64,000 nucleotides of DNA from Thunnus maccoyii (GCF_910596095.1 NC_056550.1:20766001-20830000), one strand, 5' to 3'. Counted from the stretch's first letter, positions 34,646 to 47,050 are shown. Program-made: numbers and translations. Notes: generated from the letters alone by a model not told the origin.

Positions 34646-34770
34646 GTGTCCCCCATCCATCCGCTCCACATATAAACAAGAGGGACTGATTGCGCCACCT
34701 TGTGGTTGTTTACGGCATGCTGTGACTTCTGACTCATCTTGGTCTTTCAGCCTGTGATCTGCCTACAGCA
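34646..34770 (+). repeat. dispersed repeat, copy 2 (CACCTTGTGG element)
   Basis: GGGACTGATTGCGCCACCTT with TGGTCTTTCAGCCTGTG, parallel to 29036-29160. The two copies are in the same orientation. Confidence 0.65.
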
Positions 34771-37700
34771 GCGCATGCTTTGGGGGCGGCCGCGCCAGGT
34801 TGCCAGCACAACTTTTCTAGTTACAGATTACTATATTACAGATGCATAAACACGAAAGCAGTATTTTAATGTTGTAGTTGGTTGACATGGAGCTAATATT
34901 AACAGTTTTACCCTCTTGGTCAGTTTGATTTATAACAAGTGAACGTATGTTATAAATTAATAATATGTTTTGTATAAAATCTTAATAAGAAGCTAAACTA
35001 TAGATTTAAAGCAGATGGCAGTGGTGTGAAGAGTGAAATATTTCCCTCTGAAATGTAGCGGAGTAAAAGCAGAAACTGGCAAAAAATGGAAATATTTGAA
35101 TATTTAAATTTTGTCATTCTTTTAAAAAATAAATTTAATAACAAACAACAAAACAAATAAAAAAATAACTTAAAAAACATCAATAGACCGCCATATAAAC
35201 ATAAAAAAAAACCCTGGCACCCTGATATTTTCTTCCATTCTGTTAATTAAGATGTTGCAGCCTTAACGTACGATAATCATCACAGATATGGCAAGTTTTC
35301 AAGTACCTCAAATCTGTATCTAAGTACAACACTTGAATGAACTTTGTTATCTTTCCCTCCAGGTTATGGGGTTTAATTGCAGCATATTGTATCTGTAGCT
35401 TGACGTGTGTTTTGTTTGAGTTTCTTTGCAGGGATGTAACAACGCTTGTTGTCTTGCACACAGACTATTGTATAGTTTGTATAGCTTTATGTTTTCTCTT
35501 TTTTTCCTGTTTACACTGATGGTCATCTGCTGCCTACCAATAAAAAGTGATTATCTGTTCCTAGCCATGAATTTCTGTGAGTTTAATATGTTAATTATCT
35601 GCTGCATAGCTGATGTGCCTTAGCCTGCTGCTGTATCTCAGGTGGTTTCCTGATTTTATATCAATCTCAATAGGCGGCTAGTTCCCGGTCGTGACACACA
35701 GTATATTCCCCTCGTGGTCTGAGGTGCCTTGCCGTACAGCGAACGCCTCCTGGCCCACAGATAATGATTTTTATTATTGCTCTTTGTGACCTGGCTGACT
35801 GAATGTGGCTCATTGTTTAAAATGATTAGATGATAAATGTTTGTCATATAACTGGAACAGTCTTCACTGTAGACTGCAGACTTAGGGGACATAAGGTGGA
35901 GTGATATCCATCATGGTTGACATTTAGGCCAGCACCATACCTCTTAGATGTCCCTCCTGTACCCAGAGGATGCCACATACAGCACCGCTAGCTCTGAATG
36001 AACAGTGGCATTGGATAGTGCTCTGAAGGTTGCAGTGAGACATGCAGCTGTGCGCATTAGTGCATGTGCATACATACGGTCTGTTTATGCGTGCATGTTG
36101 CGAAGGCAAGGTTGAAAGACGATTGATGTGTTATGACAGCTACCTCTTCCTCTCATATACAGTGAGAACACCTCTGCCTCCTGCCTGGCCGGATTGTCTT
36201 TTCTTCCTATGTCAGAGTCACACGCTTTCATTGACATTCTCTCTCAGCCTCCCCCCAATAACCTCAGGTGGCCAGTTTCCACTGAAGCGAGGGCAGATCT
36301 ATTGTGCCACAGAATGTACTGAAGGGTTTCTGGGTCGATGAGCTCGTACAGGACAACCAGGACAAACTGGGATCTTTTTAACTCCTTAAGGACAACCATA
36401 ATTTTCTTTAGGGTCATGCATATAAAACTTGTAAAATAATAATCTAAAAAAGAACAGGAAGTCATTTTTGATTCTCATAATTGACTCTGCACCATGTTCA
36501 GTTCCAGAGCCAACAATAAAACAGCAGATGTCACTTTATTAGAAAACAGTGGCAGAGTGTGCTCATCAACTCCACAGAGTTACTTACTCAGCAAGTTGTA
36601 GCTCTGCAATAAGCTGCTTCCTTCTTGGGACCAACAAGGCAGCCAATATACAGCGTAAAAGCCCTGAGGCGAAACATCTCATCAGCCTTACCTAATCTCC
36701 TATACCGCTTTCTTAAACAATGTATCAGACAATAATATGGTAATCTGTTTCACAAATGATGCAGATCGTAGCAATTATCACAATATGACAACTACAGTGT
36801 CCTTGGGCTGATCCTCTATAGCCTAATAGAGGTACCATTAAACAAACGAGCATAATGCATTATGTTTGTTTGTTTAACAGTACACAACATGAAATACAGT
36901 CACACAGCAGTGGTATATAAGGAGTAATCGAACATAGGACACTTGTATATATATTACCTGTCGAGTGCATATGTGTGGTGTGAGGAACTCCATGTCAACA
37001 TATATCACATGAAATGGACCAATGAAAATGCCACCGCGGGATGTAAATAGCGGAAGCTTTTTGCTCTTGTTAGCAGCCTGCTTATGTTGTTAATCATAGC
37101 TTATTATAGAGAAATTGGAGGCACAGGCTCATCCTGCCCATCAAATCCTTCAAATGGTACACCTTTTGTGGGCCATGTATCCTTTGAAGGATGTATTTTA
37201 AATGGTTAACAAGGCCGCTCCAAGTCAACCGTAATGAGGCTGAGTCCCATATTGCAGCAAGAGTGCACGAGTGCTACTGTAGGATAATATGAATACCTTT
37301 ATTTTACATATTTAATGGGTTGATGAACAGATACTTGGTTGCAGATGTAATTGCAGTCAATAATTAATTGCCTGTATGATTCCTTCAGATCATACTCTGT
37401 ATTTAAATTATAGTAGCCTTCAATTCTACATCATTCGGGTTATGAAATTTCAATGGGTTTTGGTGCCATAGAGACTATAAACTGCTATAAGATCTAGTAA
37501 TGTAATTAAGGTACTGATCAGCAAAACTATCAGCCCCCTGCAGACATTTCATTCATGTGCTACAGTTGGAATTGCCACTTTAAAACTAATGTAATGTTCC
37601 AATCTCAATATGGGATCATTTGCTATAAATAGTAACCAACTCCAACTTGGCAATATACTTCTCACCATTTGTGTAGTTATTGATGGTAAACAGTAAATCT

Positions 37701-39100
37701 GCACGACCTTGTATTTTCCTGTGTATTTGTTTTATAAAGATTAATCCATGGCTGTTGTTGTGTATAATTGTCCAGAGATGGATGTTTTTTTGTGTGCGAA
37801 TAAACCTGAATTTTATGTGTTTTTGCTAAATATGATCACATTTTGGTGACCTAGGGTGCACTTGCGAAAGACTTGTAAACTTACATCAGTTTTACTTTAA
37901 CTTGATATGAGAAATAATGTGCTGTTTCGTGGTTTCGTCGTCTTGTTTGTAGATTGGGTGGACAGGCGTGAGTTGAAAGGCGGATGTATCCTCCCCATGA
38001 GCCTGTGAACCAGCTGGACATGACGGACAGGCCGGTGTGTTGTGTAAGTCAAGTGCAGCCTCAGCATACATTATTCATGGCTCTCATCATGAAGAGGCGC
38101 TCTTTTATCTCTCCATCTCCTGCCATTTCACTTCCTCTTCTCTCTTGTTCCCCCTCTTACAGTACTTTCTTATTTCATCAGCACCCATTATCCACTACAG
38201 CAAACTTTACAAAGAGTAGCCTCTCTCCATTTGGCAGCAGTGCACCGAATCTTATTCTCATCCACAATTACTGATAGTTTACAACTGCCTCACTATTTGT
38301 CCTTGATTTTAATGCATCTGTTTGCTTTTTTTAGCCACTTGTTGCTCATTTTTTGTCCTTTATCCTCCATCAGATACAATATTGTGCTTCATTAATTTCA
38401 GTGCGGATTTTTTCCCCCCCTGCATTGTGCTTTCAAGGTCATTCTTGAAAAGCTGACATAACGTTGGACTCTGCCCTAGTTCTAGGCTGTGATGACTGGA
38501 GGTGATAGAAGAGGATTCAGAAGAGTAATAATTTATGCTTGCAAACAAACATCCAGCAGGGCAGAGCCACAGGCCACACTGATGCTGAAGTTGCCCTCCC
38601 GTGGCGTCCTTGTCATTCTCACCTGCCACTGCACTCCGGTTGCCATGCCAATCCACTACAAGCTCGCCTTGGGCCCAACACAGCTTCATCATTAGCTGCT
38701 GTTGTCACTTGGGGATATTTCAAGTGTTCACTCTTCTCTCTCCCTTCCACTCACTCTTTCTCGCATCACCAGCATCACCCTCCCCCCTCATCCTCCCCCA
38801 TTCCTGGTACAGTAGATGCTTCAAGCATTTCTCCACCCGCCCCCCTGCTAGCTCAGCTGCTGAGCCCCACGCAGGACCATGTCCCTGGACTCCCCTTTAT
38901 TACCATATCATGAGATGCGCCTAAGGCATGTAGCAATGCAGCGTGCCGCCTGTGTCTTTAAGAGAGAGAGAGAGTATAATGTGTAATGGGGGGGAAATAA
39001 GGCATGGAGCGAGCAAGTGAGAGAGAGTGGGAGAGGGTGTGTGAATTTATCACGGGCAAAATTTTGCGCTTCATTCTTAGCTGTGTGCTGAGCATCCCTG
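34771..39100. other. intergenic DNA, no gene seen
   Basis: Mostly AT-rich. Weak repeat hints at 37.13-37.21 kb (ATCCTTTGAAGGATG palindrome). Short open frames at 38.0-38.9 kb overlap on both strands and have no domain. Confidence 0.5.
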
Positions 39101-39598
39101 CACCGGCATGCTCAGTCTCCCAAGGCTCATACTGCTGAAGAGTACGCCCCTCACTCTCTCTCTCCCTCTCAGGCTCTCCCACCCGACCTCTCCCTCTCCA
39201 TCACACACGCATACACACACACACTCACACACGCACGTGCTCGCAGTCACACACGCGCAGTGCTGTCAGGAGCGCCGCTGCTGGATCACAGCCATCTCGC
39301 GCAGGAGGTTCCAGAGGAGGGAAGAGAAAGCCAAAGCGAGAGCGAGACAAAGGGAAGGAGGACGGTAGAAGGAGCGGAGCGAATAGGAGCGCGGGGAACC
39401 GGCACAAGGAAGGAGAGACCTAGCGCTTTGTGAAGAACAGAAAGCGAGGGACAGGAGGAGGGAGGAGGAGAGAGGAAAAAAAGAGGAGGGGGAACAGGAA
39501 ACGCGATCACTTTCAGCTGCAGCGGTCCGTGTCGCAGCATGGGCAATGCACCATCCCAAGGCATGTCAACCCTATCTCCATGCATACTTGTGTAGCAG
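39101..39598 (+). promoter_or_regulatory. GC-rich, purine-rich island with first-exon features
   Basis: Composition changes sharply: CpG-containing CACACACGCGCAGTGCTG and GGAGCGCCGCTGCTG, then a long GA-rich stretch to about 39510. This is followed by GCAGCGGTCCGTGTCGCAGC and an ATG in good context at 39539. That ATG opens an 18-codon frame (MGNAPSQGMSTLSPCILV, an N-myristoylation-type start) ending TAG at 39593-39595. A splice donor AGCAG|GTATTT follows at 39598/39599. It resembles a promoter plus 5' UTR exon with an upstream ORF on the plus strand. The gene it would serve is not visible; wnt3 is expected in this direction by synteny. The (CA)-rich run at 39202-39237 lies inside. Confidence 0.4.
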
Positions 39599-40041
39599 GT
39601 ATTTTTTTGATTCTGTGTGTTGTGCTGTCCAACCGGCTGGCTGTCCTCCTGTCACATTCTGTGAAAGCAGGGGATGGGGGTTGGGCTGAGGGCTCACGGA
39701 GAGAAGCATCACTTGAGGAGAGTGATGCTGTAAGGTAGCATCAGTTAATGAGTAGTAGGTTAGGAGTGAGGCACCTAGGGAGAGGCTTGCAGGGATGTTG
39801 AATATGAGGATGTGAGGGCAGAGGTGCTGGAAACACTGGGTGGAGGCACCATGTGTGGGAGCAGCAAGAAATGGGAGGGGGCTGGTGTAGAGCAGAAGTA
39901 CCATCAGTGAAGCAGGTGGTGCTGGTGGGTGTGAGTCTGTGTGTATATGTGTGTGTGTATAAGAGAGAGGGAGGTGACTAGTGAGAGAGATTTTTGTCAG
40001 GTGTGTAGTTGAGCGCAAAGTGTGAAAAGTGTGACCGTGGT

Positions 40042-40081
40042 TGTGTGTGTACGTGTGTGTGTGTGTGTGTGTGTGTGTGTT
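40042..40081. repeat. (GT)n microsatellite, one interruption
   Basis: GT dinucleotides with one AC interruption at 40051-40052. Confidence 0.95.
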
Positions 40082-40340
40082 GGAGTGGTGGTTGCAACTG
40101 CCGCTGTCAACCACATGGAAGACCTCTGGGAAGTGAAGCGCTTCAAGGGGTGTGTGTGAGTGCAAAAGACGAATGGATGGAGAAGAAACAAAGCAGAATA
40201 AGACAAATAACAATCAAAAAATCGGTGGATGTAATGATAGCTTAATGAAGGCACTAGGCAGCTTTGCCTAGAGAGAATGGGGGATGGTACTGTAAATGGA
40301 TGAACGGGTGGGTCAATCCCTTCATGTGATGCTCTCTCTA

Positions 40341-41190
40341 TTCCCTTTTGGCCACTATCTCTTTTTCTTCTCCCTCTTTCAATCTTTTTTATCTTTCTTT
40401 TCATCTCTTTATGTCACACACGGGGTGAAATAGCAGTTGCGAGGTTTACAGCCTGAACATGCTGTGCTTGAATATTAACTGAAGGTCTCATTGATTCCTG
40501 GTTAGAGGCAGGCATATGTCTAGATACTCTACATGCAGTATATTCTGTGCATTTGCATTTGTGTCCATGTTTGACCACCTGTGTTTCAAGGAGAAGGGCG
40601 TGTGGGGAAATGTAGAGACCAGTGATAAAGAAAGAGTGGAAAGGATGTGTGGAAAGGGTGTGTGTGTGTGTGTGTGGGGAGGGTGGTTAAAATAAGGAGG
40701 AATTGAGGGAAAAAGATCACATGGCATGTAGAAACAATCCTGGGATGGAAAAGCTTCTCTGACAGGCAACAAAGGGAGTACATCCAGTATGAAGATGCAA
40801 AGAAATAAAGCAAAGAGAAAAGGGGAAAGGCATAAACGCTCACTTCTCTGAGAGACAGGCAGCACAGCACAGCTCGGGGAATTCATCCACCTTCATTTCC
40901 CTCCCTAACTCTTCATTCTCTCTCACCTCTTTCTCCCTATTTTCTTCCTCCCTTCCTCTTCATCCCGTGCTTGCCTATCACCCAGGGACGGTCTGGTTAG
41001 CTAGTGGAGAGCCAGAGACCGAGAAAAAGGATATGAAAGACGGGGAAAGAATGAAAGGAAGTTTGAAAGAACAAAAGACAAAAAAAGGGTTGGCACGTAG
41101 ATGGACAGGTAAGTTGCGATGCCAGGTTCTTTCGGTGGCAAAGTAACAACGTAATTCTCTTTAACAGTGTCTAAATAAGGTCATTACTTC
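40341..41190 (+). repeat. direct segmental duplication, copy 1
   Basis: About 850 bp collinear with 46256-47050. It shares CCTGAACATGCTGTGCTTGA, TTTCAAGGAGAAGG, CTGGGATGGAAAAGCTTCTC, ATCCACCTTCATTTCCCT, a long polypyrimidine tract, TCTGGTTAGCTAGTGG and GTAAGTTGCGATGCCA. The copies differ by scattered substitutions, small indels and GT-run length. Both edges are sharp. A (GT) run lies at 40659-40676. Confidence 0.93.
40986..41108 (+). other. putative exon inside duplication copy 1
   Basis: Preceded by about 75 nt of polypyrimidine and CACCCAG (acceptor at 40985), and closed by the optimal donor GGACAG|GTAAGT (41108/41109). The 123-nt block is open in one frame after two leading bases (TVWLASGEPETEKKDMKDGE, then Lys-rich). 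That frame is phase-compatible with an upstream exon ending after one codon base. The other two frames stop at once. No homologue is recognised; it may be non-coding. Confidence 0.35.
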
Positions 41191-42499
41191 AAATGATTGC
41201 AAGGGCCCAACAGTGGAATAGCAAACAGCTCTTTGAACCCGTTTGCTTGTGAGCTTCTTCTGCACTGGTGTAGAATATTGATGCTGTCAACTTGTGTGGT
41301 CAGTTTCTTTGCTGCTGTGCTTTGCTTTTTTTGCAGATGACCTTTTGAAAGGTTCCTTGCTCTAGTGAGGGTTCATTTCTCCAAGTTAATATTTGAATTC
41401 GCTTGTCAGACACTCTTATCAGTCTCTTTTAATGCAGGGGAAATCACTCAGGTCAGGCTCAGGTGAAGGCAGATTTAAGTGTCATGAGACCTTTTGCGCC
41501 GGACAGAGGTCTGAGTGTGTATTGGATTTTTTTTTTTTTTTGCGTTATCACTTTAAAGCTTGTCCTTGGACTTCTGTCTGCAGTCAGTATCTATCGTAGA
41601 GGGACTGACATGGATTAGGCTGAATACTGAGCCATGGGTGTCTTTTTATGTTAAAACAGAGAATAGATTCGGCTGAATGTGTTTGAGCAATTACATTATT
41701 TTTCATAGAGGCACAACAGTTTGAATGGTGCTGTTTTGTTTTGAACAATAATTGAATAATTTGCCGAAACAAAAGATTTCCAGCTGTATAGATCTGCAGT
41801 ATTCAGAAATATCATTGCTGTCGGTGGCAATTAAAGGCACTAATTTAACCTAATGCGGCCACAAACAATGCTAATGGTTGGGATGTGCATTCAAGCCAAC
41901 TGTGAGCCAACAATTTGTCAGATCAGGCTTAGCTTTACCGAGCTTGCCAGTAAACAAATATGGCATTCACATTTGGTAATCACAATTTAACCACTGCCCA
42001 TCATGGCAAATAGAAACACCAATATAAGCCCATTAGAGTTGTTCCAGTTCACACAGCTAGACTAAACCGTAAAGAATAGATTAAGCGGAGTCAAGCATTA
42101 AGCCCAGTATTAGCCTGCTGGAGAGCTAATGCTTATCATAATGTTGCCATTGTGCAGAGACGGCAGATCCTGGTAGCTTTTTGCTTTCATGTTATACCTA
42201 GTATGTTCAGCTTAGGTTTATGTCAACACGCATGTCTGTCTATCTGCTGATCCTCTCTAGTGAGGCAAAGCCAGAGTTGTGTCTTAGAGCGGCCTGCAGT
42301 GGCTGAGATGCTGAGTTATACGGCATACTGAAGTGATGATACACTATATAAAAGGAGAATGTGAGCCAAGACGTGAACATGGCATGGTTGATGATGACAT
42401 ATGATGAGAACTGTATGTGATGAAGGAGGGGATGTATTTGTATGGTAACATGCTGGATATAAACCAAATCCAATACCATCTGGACTTGGATGAAAGTGT
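41191..42499. other. intergenic or intronic DNA, no gene seen
   Basis: No coding exon or defined repeat recognised. Confidence 0.5.
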
Positions 42500-43050
42500 G
42501 AGGTAATGTGTAGAGCATTAGTCTCTTGGTCGACTGGTCTAATTGACATGCTCTCGTCCGACCAAATTCTCATTGGTCGAATAATCGCTGTGTTACTTTC
42601 ATTAAGAGAAAAGTGCATCAGTAGCCTTCCAGGATTAATCCATTGTTTCCTGCAGCGTGAGGGACAGACCAACCTAATGGAGACTTCTAGGTCTAACTGT
42701 ACTCAATGTTTACTGAGCGTACTAAACATTTACTGAATCAGTGTTTCTCCTAAAATTATAACAACGAGAACCCCTGCCAGGCCAAAGAAATATTTTTTAA
42801 TGCCAAAAGTAACGCCAAATGTCCATTCACCCAAATCAATACCGTTTGGGAGCCTCCATACAGCGCTGCTCCGATACGTGAGTCAACCTCTGTGCTGTTG
42901 CCTGGGAAACTCTTGGTGGTGTAGCTCCGTTAAGGAATAGGACACTGCGAAATATGTGTGCGTAGCAGTTGGGAAACAGTGAATGGCAGAAAAGTGATGG
43001 TGAACGCAGCAGAGGAAAAGGTTAGCAGTAAGTCGTCAGTCTGGCAGTAA
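42500..43050. repeat. probable transposon-derived DNA
   Basis: TCTCTTGGTCGACTGGTCTA and CTCATTGGTCGAATAATCGC resemble GTCGACTAATCG-type dispersed fish repeats. The stretch runs into the tandem array at 43070. The family is not assigned. Confidence 0.4.
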
Positions 43051-43069
43051 ATGTACAGTACAGAATACA

Positions 43070-43535
43070 GCGGGTTGCCACCCATTGTTGAATTTCTTCA
43101 AATTTGGCACAAACGTCCACTTGGACTCATGGGTGAACTGATTAGGTGGTCAAAGGTCAAGGTCACTGTAACCTCACATCCATCCCATTCTCGTGAATGC
43201 GATATCTCAGGAACACCTGTAGGGAATTTCATTACATCTGACACAAACGTCCACTTGGACTCAAGGATGAACTGATTAGAATTTGGTGGTCAAAGGTCAA
43301 GGTCACTGTGACCTCACTAAACACGTTTTTATGCCTCCGACAACAGCCGTGGCCAAAGACATTATCTTTCCGGGTTGTCCATCCCATTCTCGTAAATACG
43401 ATATCTCAGGAACACCTTGAGAGAATTTCTCAAATTTGGCACAAACGTCCACTTGGACTCAAGGATGAACTGATTAGAATTTGGTGGTCAAAGGTCAAGG
43501 TTACTGTGACGTCACAAAACATGTTTTTGGCCATA
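43070..43535 (+). repeat. tandem repeat array, three decayed units (TGGCACAAACGTCCACTTGG family)
   Basis: Three units share ACAAACGTCCACTTGGACTC, GATGAACTGATTAGA and TGGTCAAAGGTCAAGGT. They also share two intervening ATCCCATTCTCGTRAATRCG / GATATCTCAGGAACACC segments. I recall this as a widespread tandem-forming element in teleost genomes. Each unit carries AAAGGTCAAGGT, so the array is dense in nuclear-receptor half sites; the middle unit has a full palindrome. There is no coding capacity. Confidence 0.88.
43300..43314. promoter_or_regulatory. perfect 15-bp estrogen-response-element palindrome in the repeat
   Basis: AGGTCACTGTGACCT is an exact inverted repeat of AGGTCA with a 3-bp spacer. 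The equivalent in unit 1 (43160-43174) differs at one base, that in unit 3 (43499-43513) at two. The match to the motif is direct; activity is unknown. Confidence 0.5.
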
Positions 43536-46255
43536 ACTCAAGAATACAACTTTGTATCAGAATCAGCTTTATCGGCCAAGCATGTGAACACATACATGGA
43601 AAATACACTTCACACTTTTTATTAAATTCCTTCAAAATCTTCACTACAAATAGGCTATTATATGAGTCTGGACAGACATGGATGTAAACTGCAACTCGAC
43701 TGGTTGGCAGAGGCGTACAACCTCGAGACGATATTTCAAGTTTTCTTTAATTTGTTAAAATCCAGTGTACTTTGTCTTCATAGTGGTGCAGACATATTGG
43801 CAACATGACGACACACTCTGTGCAGCTGAGTTGATATACTGTAGGAGTATGAATGTGGGAGGATGAACCTTTGTAAACTTTCCTGAGTGATTTCACTCAT
43901 ATTTCTTTCTGACATCGATAAATTCCCATATACATCATAATAATTAGTACCAAACTGATGTAAGCTTCATGATTACATTTGGTAAGGGAAAGAAGCAGAT
44001 AATTGTTTTTGTGAAAGTATAATAAATCTTTTTTTTAAGGCAGCTGGGCTCTGTTGGTCTGTTTACCATCCTTTCATTTCAGAGGACAATACTGCAAGCA
44101 ATAGACAGCTGGACTGCACTGAGTCATGACATCATGTGCCTGTCAGATATTTATCTAGCATGCAAGGACACAACCTCGAATGAACCACATTATATCCTTG
44201 AGTATTTGGTAGAAATGTTTGTTCATCACCAAATCCACAATTGCTCTAAGCTTTAAAGCATCTGTCACTGACAGCATCATGCAGTCGTGTGTATATCTCA
44301 GTATGTTTGTGGAGTCATTGTTTTGTAGTTATGCACCTGCTTATTCCCTAGGTCTGTGCCACACAAAGCTCCATGAATGCTGCCTCGTGATTGGCTGATG
44401 ATGATGCAATGTTTTATGGCAGCGAAGCTGCATGTTTTGAGGGCATTTCTGAAGTAATTGACCCTGCTGGGAATAGTGTTGCTGGAGTTGTACTGATGTG
44501 AAAGTAAATCAGCTAAACAAAATATTAACATGATGTAGAGACTCCACGCATTTTGGGTCACAACCTCTTCTGCATAAATGACGTTGAGCACATAATCATG
44601 GTGTGATGGGAAATTGCCAGACTTCTCTGTCCAAACCAGCAAGCTGTTCCTTATGTTACGTTTGCTTCATACAGCGTCCTTGTCACAGCAGGTCATAAAT
44701 GCACCAGGGCCTGAGATCATGTATGTGCCCCCACATGCATGTGTGCAAATGTGCACTTTGCATTTGTGTACGGCAGAGGGGTAATGATATACATGCAGCA
44801 TTTGAGCATTGTAGGAGGAAATTGATTGAGGCATGTGTCAATGGAATATATTGTTCTATGAAAAATTGATCATTACAGAGCTTGGACTATCTTCACATCC
44901 CATTCTTGAGTCTTTGCGTTTTCCCAGATTCCACATACTCGACAGGATTCCTTAATGTGAACTGACGCCGTATGTCAAAAATCAGACTCTTTGTGAATGG
45001 TTTGTGCTTTTTACTCCTGGGGTTTGTGGCTTATATGATGAATCTCTCCATAGTTGCAGTGGTGAGCACTGTAGTAAGCTCTCAAGGTCATTAATGATTC
45101 AAGAGTTTAAATATTACATGCATTTTTCAAATCTCCTTGTTTCCATGCCACAATTATGTGTGGGGCAGAGTTTAATATCTGTGCACAATGATGGGACAGA
45201 TAAGTATTAGCTGTTCATGCAAATTCTTGTTTTTTTTTTTTATAAAAAAAAGATAAGTGTCCAAGTTATGGTAAAATCACAGTATTTTAGCCTCTGTAGA
45301 ATGGAAATAAAACATCTCCAGTTTCATTTAATTTTGACCTTTTCAGAGGAAAATATAACAAAGTAAAGAAAACAGAAAAAGAGAGATATTGACGGGTTAC
45401 TGTTGCTAAGCAGTCTGTGACCTTCTGTTCTCTGAAAGCCCTCTGGTTGCTCTGTTAAATGTTATTGTGAAGTTATTTGTCCCACTTATCTACCTAAAAA
45501 TATTAAGTCAAACATGTCGTGCTCGAATAAATTATTTAGTAGTAAATTACTGTAATTAAGGAAATAAACATCACTTTTATTAAGTAATATTTAAGCATTT
45601 CGCCTACCTGATGACAAGATCTGTTTGTTCTGGCCACATGTAGACTATTTCACCTTTAGGAATAGATTGGCTCGGTGCAGTTAAAAATGTAAGAGACAGA
45701 TGGAATAAAATGGGTAACTTGAGTGAAGCTGTATTACTACAACTCCTAGTCAGCCTTCTCTTAAACATCTGTAGTAGCTGCAGCTGGTTGGTTAGAATCC
45801 CAAAAAAAGAGCAGAAGATGAAAACAAACCATAGCAGCTTGTACAACACGATCCTGAAGTGATTTCACTGTGGGTCCAACAGTCCAATATTTACTTCATT
45901 GTCCTTTAAATTTTTCCCCCCACTCACAAAGCTCTAGTCGGTCCGCCGCGATGTGTGCTTCATGAAAGCTCCAGCCTCTGAGTCATAAAAACAACTTGTC
46001 GTATATTCAGGTGTTCTGTAGTGAGACATAACAAAATGGACCCTAAATCAAAAGTAGCTTTGTGACGACTATTTTAGAGACCCGAGTGGTGCAGAGCTAC
46101 TTTGTGCTGCAGGAAAGGAAAGAAAGAAGAGGAAGAAGATCCACATTTAGAAGCGGGGTTGTGATGTTCTTGGCAAAATGTAATGTGTGACACAAAAGTT
46201 AGACTACAGATAATGAGAGTACCATGTCATTGCATATAAGGGATGCAAAATTCTG
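43536..46255. other. intergenic or intronic DNA, no gene seen
   Basis: No exon recognised. A T-run lies at 45229-45241. The text at 45.92-46.10 kb looks moderately CpG-bearing but unassigned. Confidence 0.5.
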
Positions 46256-46558
46256 TTCCCTTTTGGCCACTATCTCTTTTTTATCCCTCTTTTTTTATCT
46301 TTCTCTTAATCTCTTTATTTCACACACTCTGGGCGAAATACCAGTCGTGAGCTTTGCAGCCTGAACATGCTGTGCTTGAATATTAACTGAAGGTCTCTGC
46401 GATTCCTGGTGAGAGGCAGGAATACGTCTAGATATGTAAACACTGTATTTCTACATGCAGCGTATTCTGTGCATTTGCATTTGTGTCCGTGCGTGACACG
46501 TGTTTCAAGGAGAAGGGGGGTGTGGGGAAATGTAGAGACCGATGGATAAGGAAAGAGT

Positions 46559-46589
<31 letters not shown>

Positions 46590-47050
46590 GAGGGTTGAGG
46601 GAAATAGATCTCATGGCATGTTGAATCACTCCTGGGATGGAAAAGCTTCTCTGACAGACAACAAAGGGAACACATCCAGTACGAAGAAGGGAAAGGGATT
46701 AATGTTCATTTTTCAGAGAGAAGGGCAACACCGCACAGCTCGGGGGACTCATCCACCTTCATTTCCCTCTCTAACTCTTCATTCTCTCTCACCTCTCTCT
46801 CCCTAATTTCTTCCTCCCGTCCTCTTCATCGCATGCTTGCCTATCACCTAGGGACAGTCTGGTTAGCTAGTGGGGAGCCAGAGACTGAGAAAGAGGATAT
46901 GAGAGACGGAAGTTTGAAAGAACAAAAGACAAAAAAAAAGTGTTGGCACGTAGACGGACCGGTAAGTTGCGATGCCAAGTTCTAGCGGTGGCAGGGCAGC
47001 AATATAATTCTCTTTAACAATGCTGAGTGTCTAAATAAGGTCATTACTTC
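46256..47050 (+). repeat. direct segmental duplication, copy 2
   Basis: About 795 bp collinear with 40341-41190, in the same orientation, 5.9 kb to the right. It has a (GT) run at 46558-46589. Relative to copy 1 it lacks 15 bp inside the exon-like core and gains 2 bp in the A-run near its end. Confidence 0.93.
46852..46961 (+). other. putative exon inside duplication copy 2
   Basis: Acceptor CACCTAG (46851) after a polypyrimidine tract, and donor GGACCG|GTAAGT at 46961/46962. The same frame is open (TVWLASGEPETEKEDMRDGS). The 15-bp deletion keeps the frame, but the 2-bp A-run change then shifts it, so the C-terminal residues differ from copy 1. Retention of both splice signals in both copies is the main support. 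Confidence 0.3.

Noticed and set aside
39572..40404. Minus-strand frames of 135 and 213 codons
   Set aside because: The H-T-H-T runs come from a GT microsatellite; the rest is low complexity without a domain.
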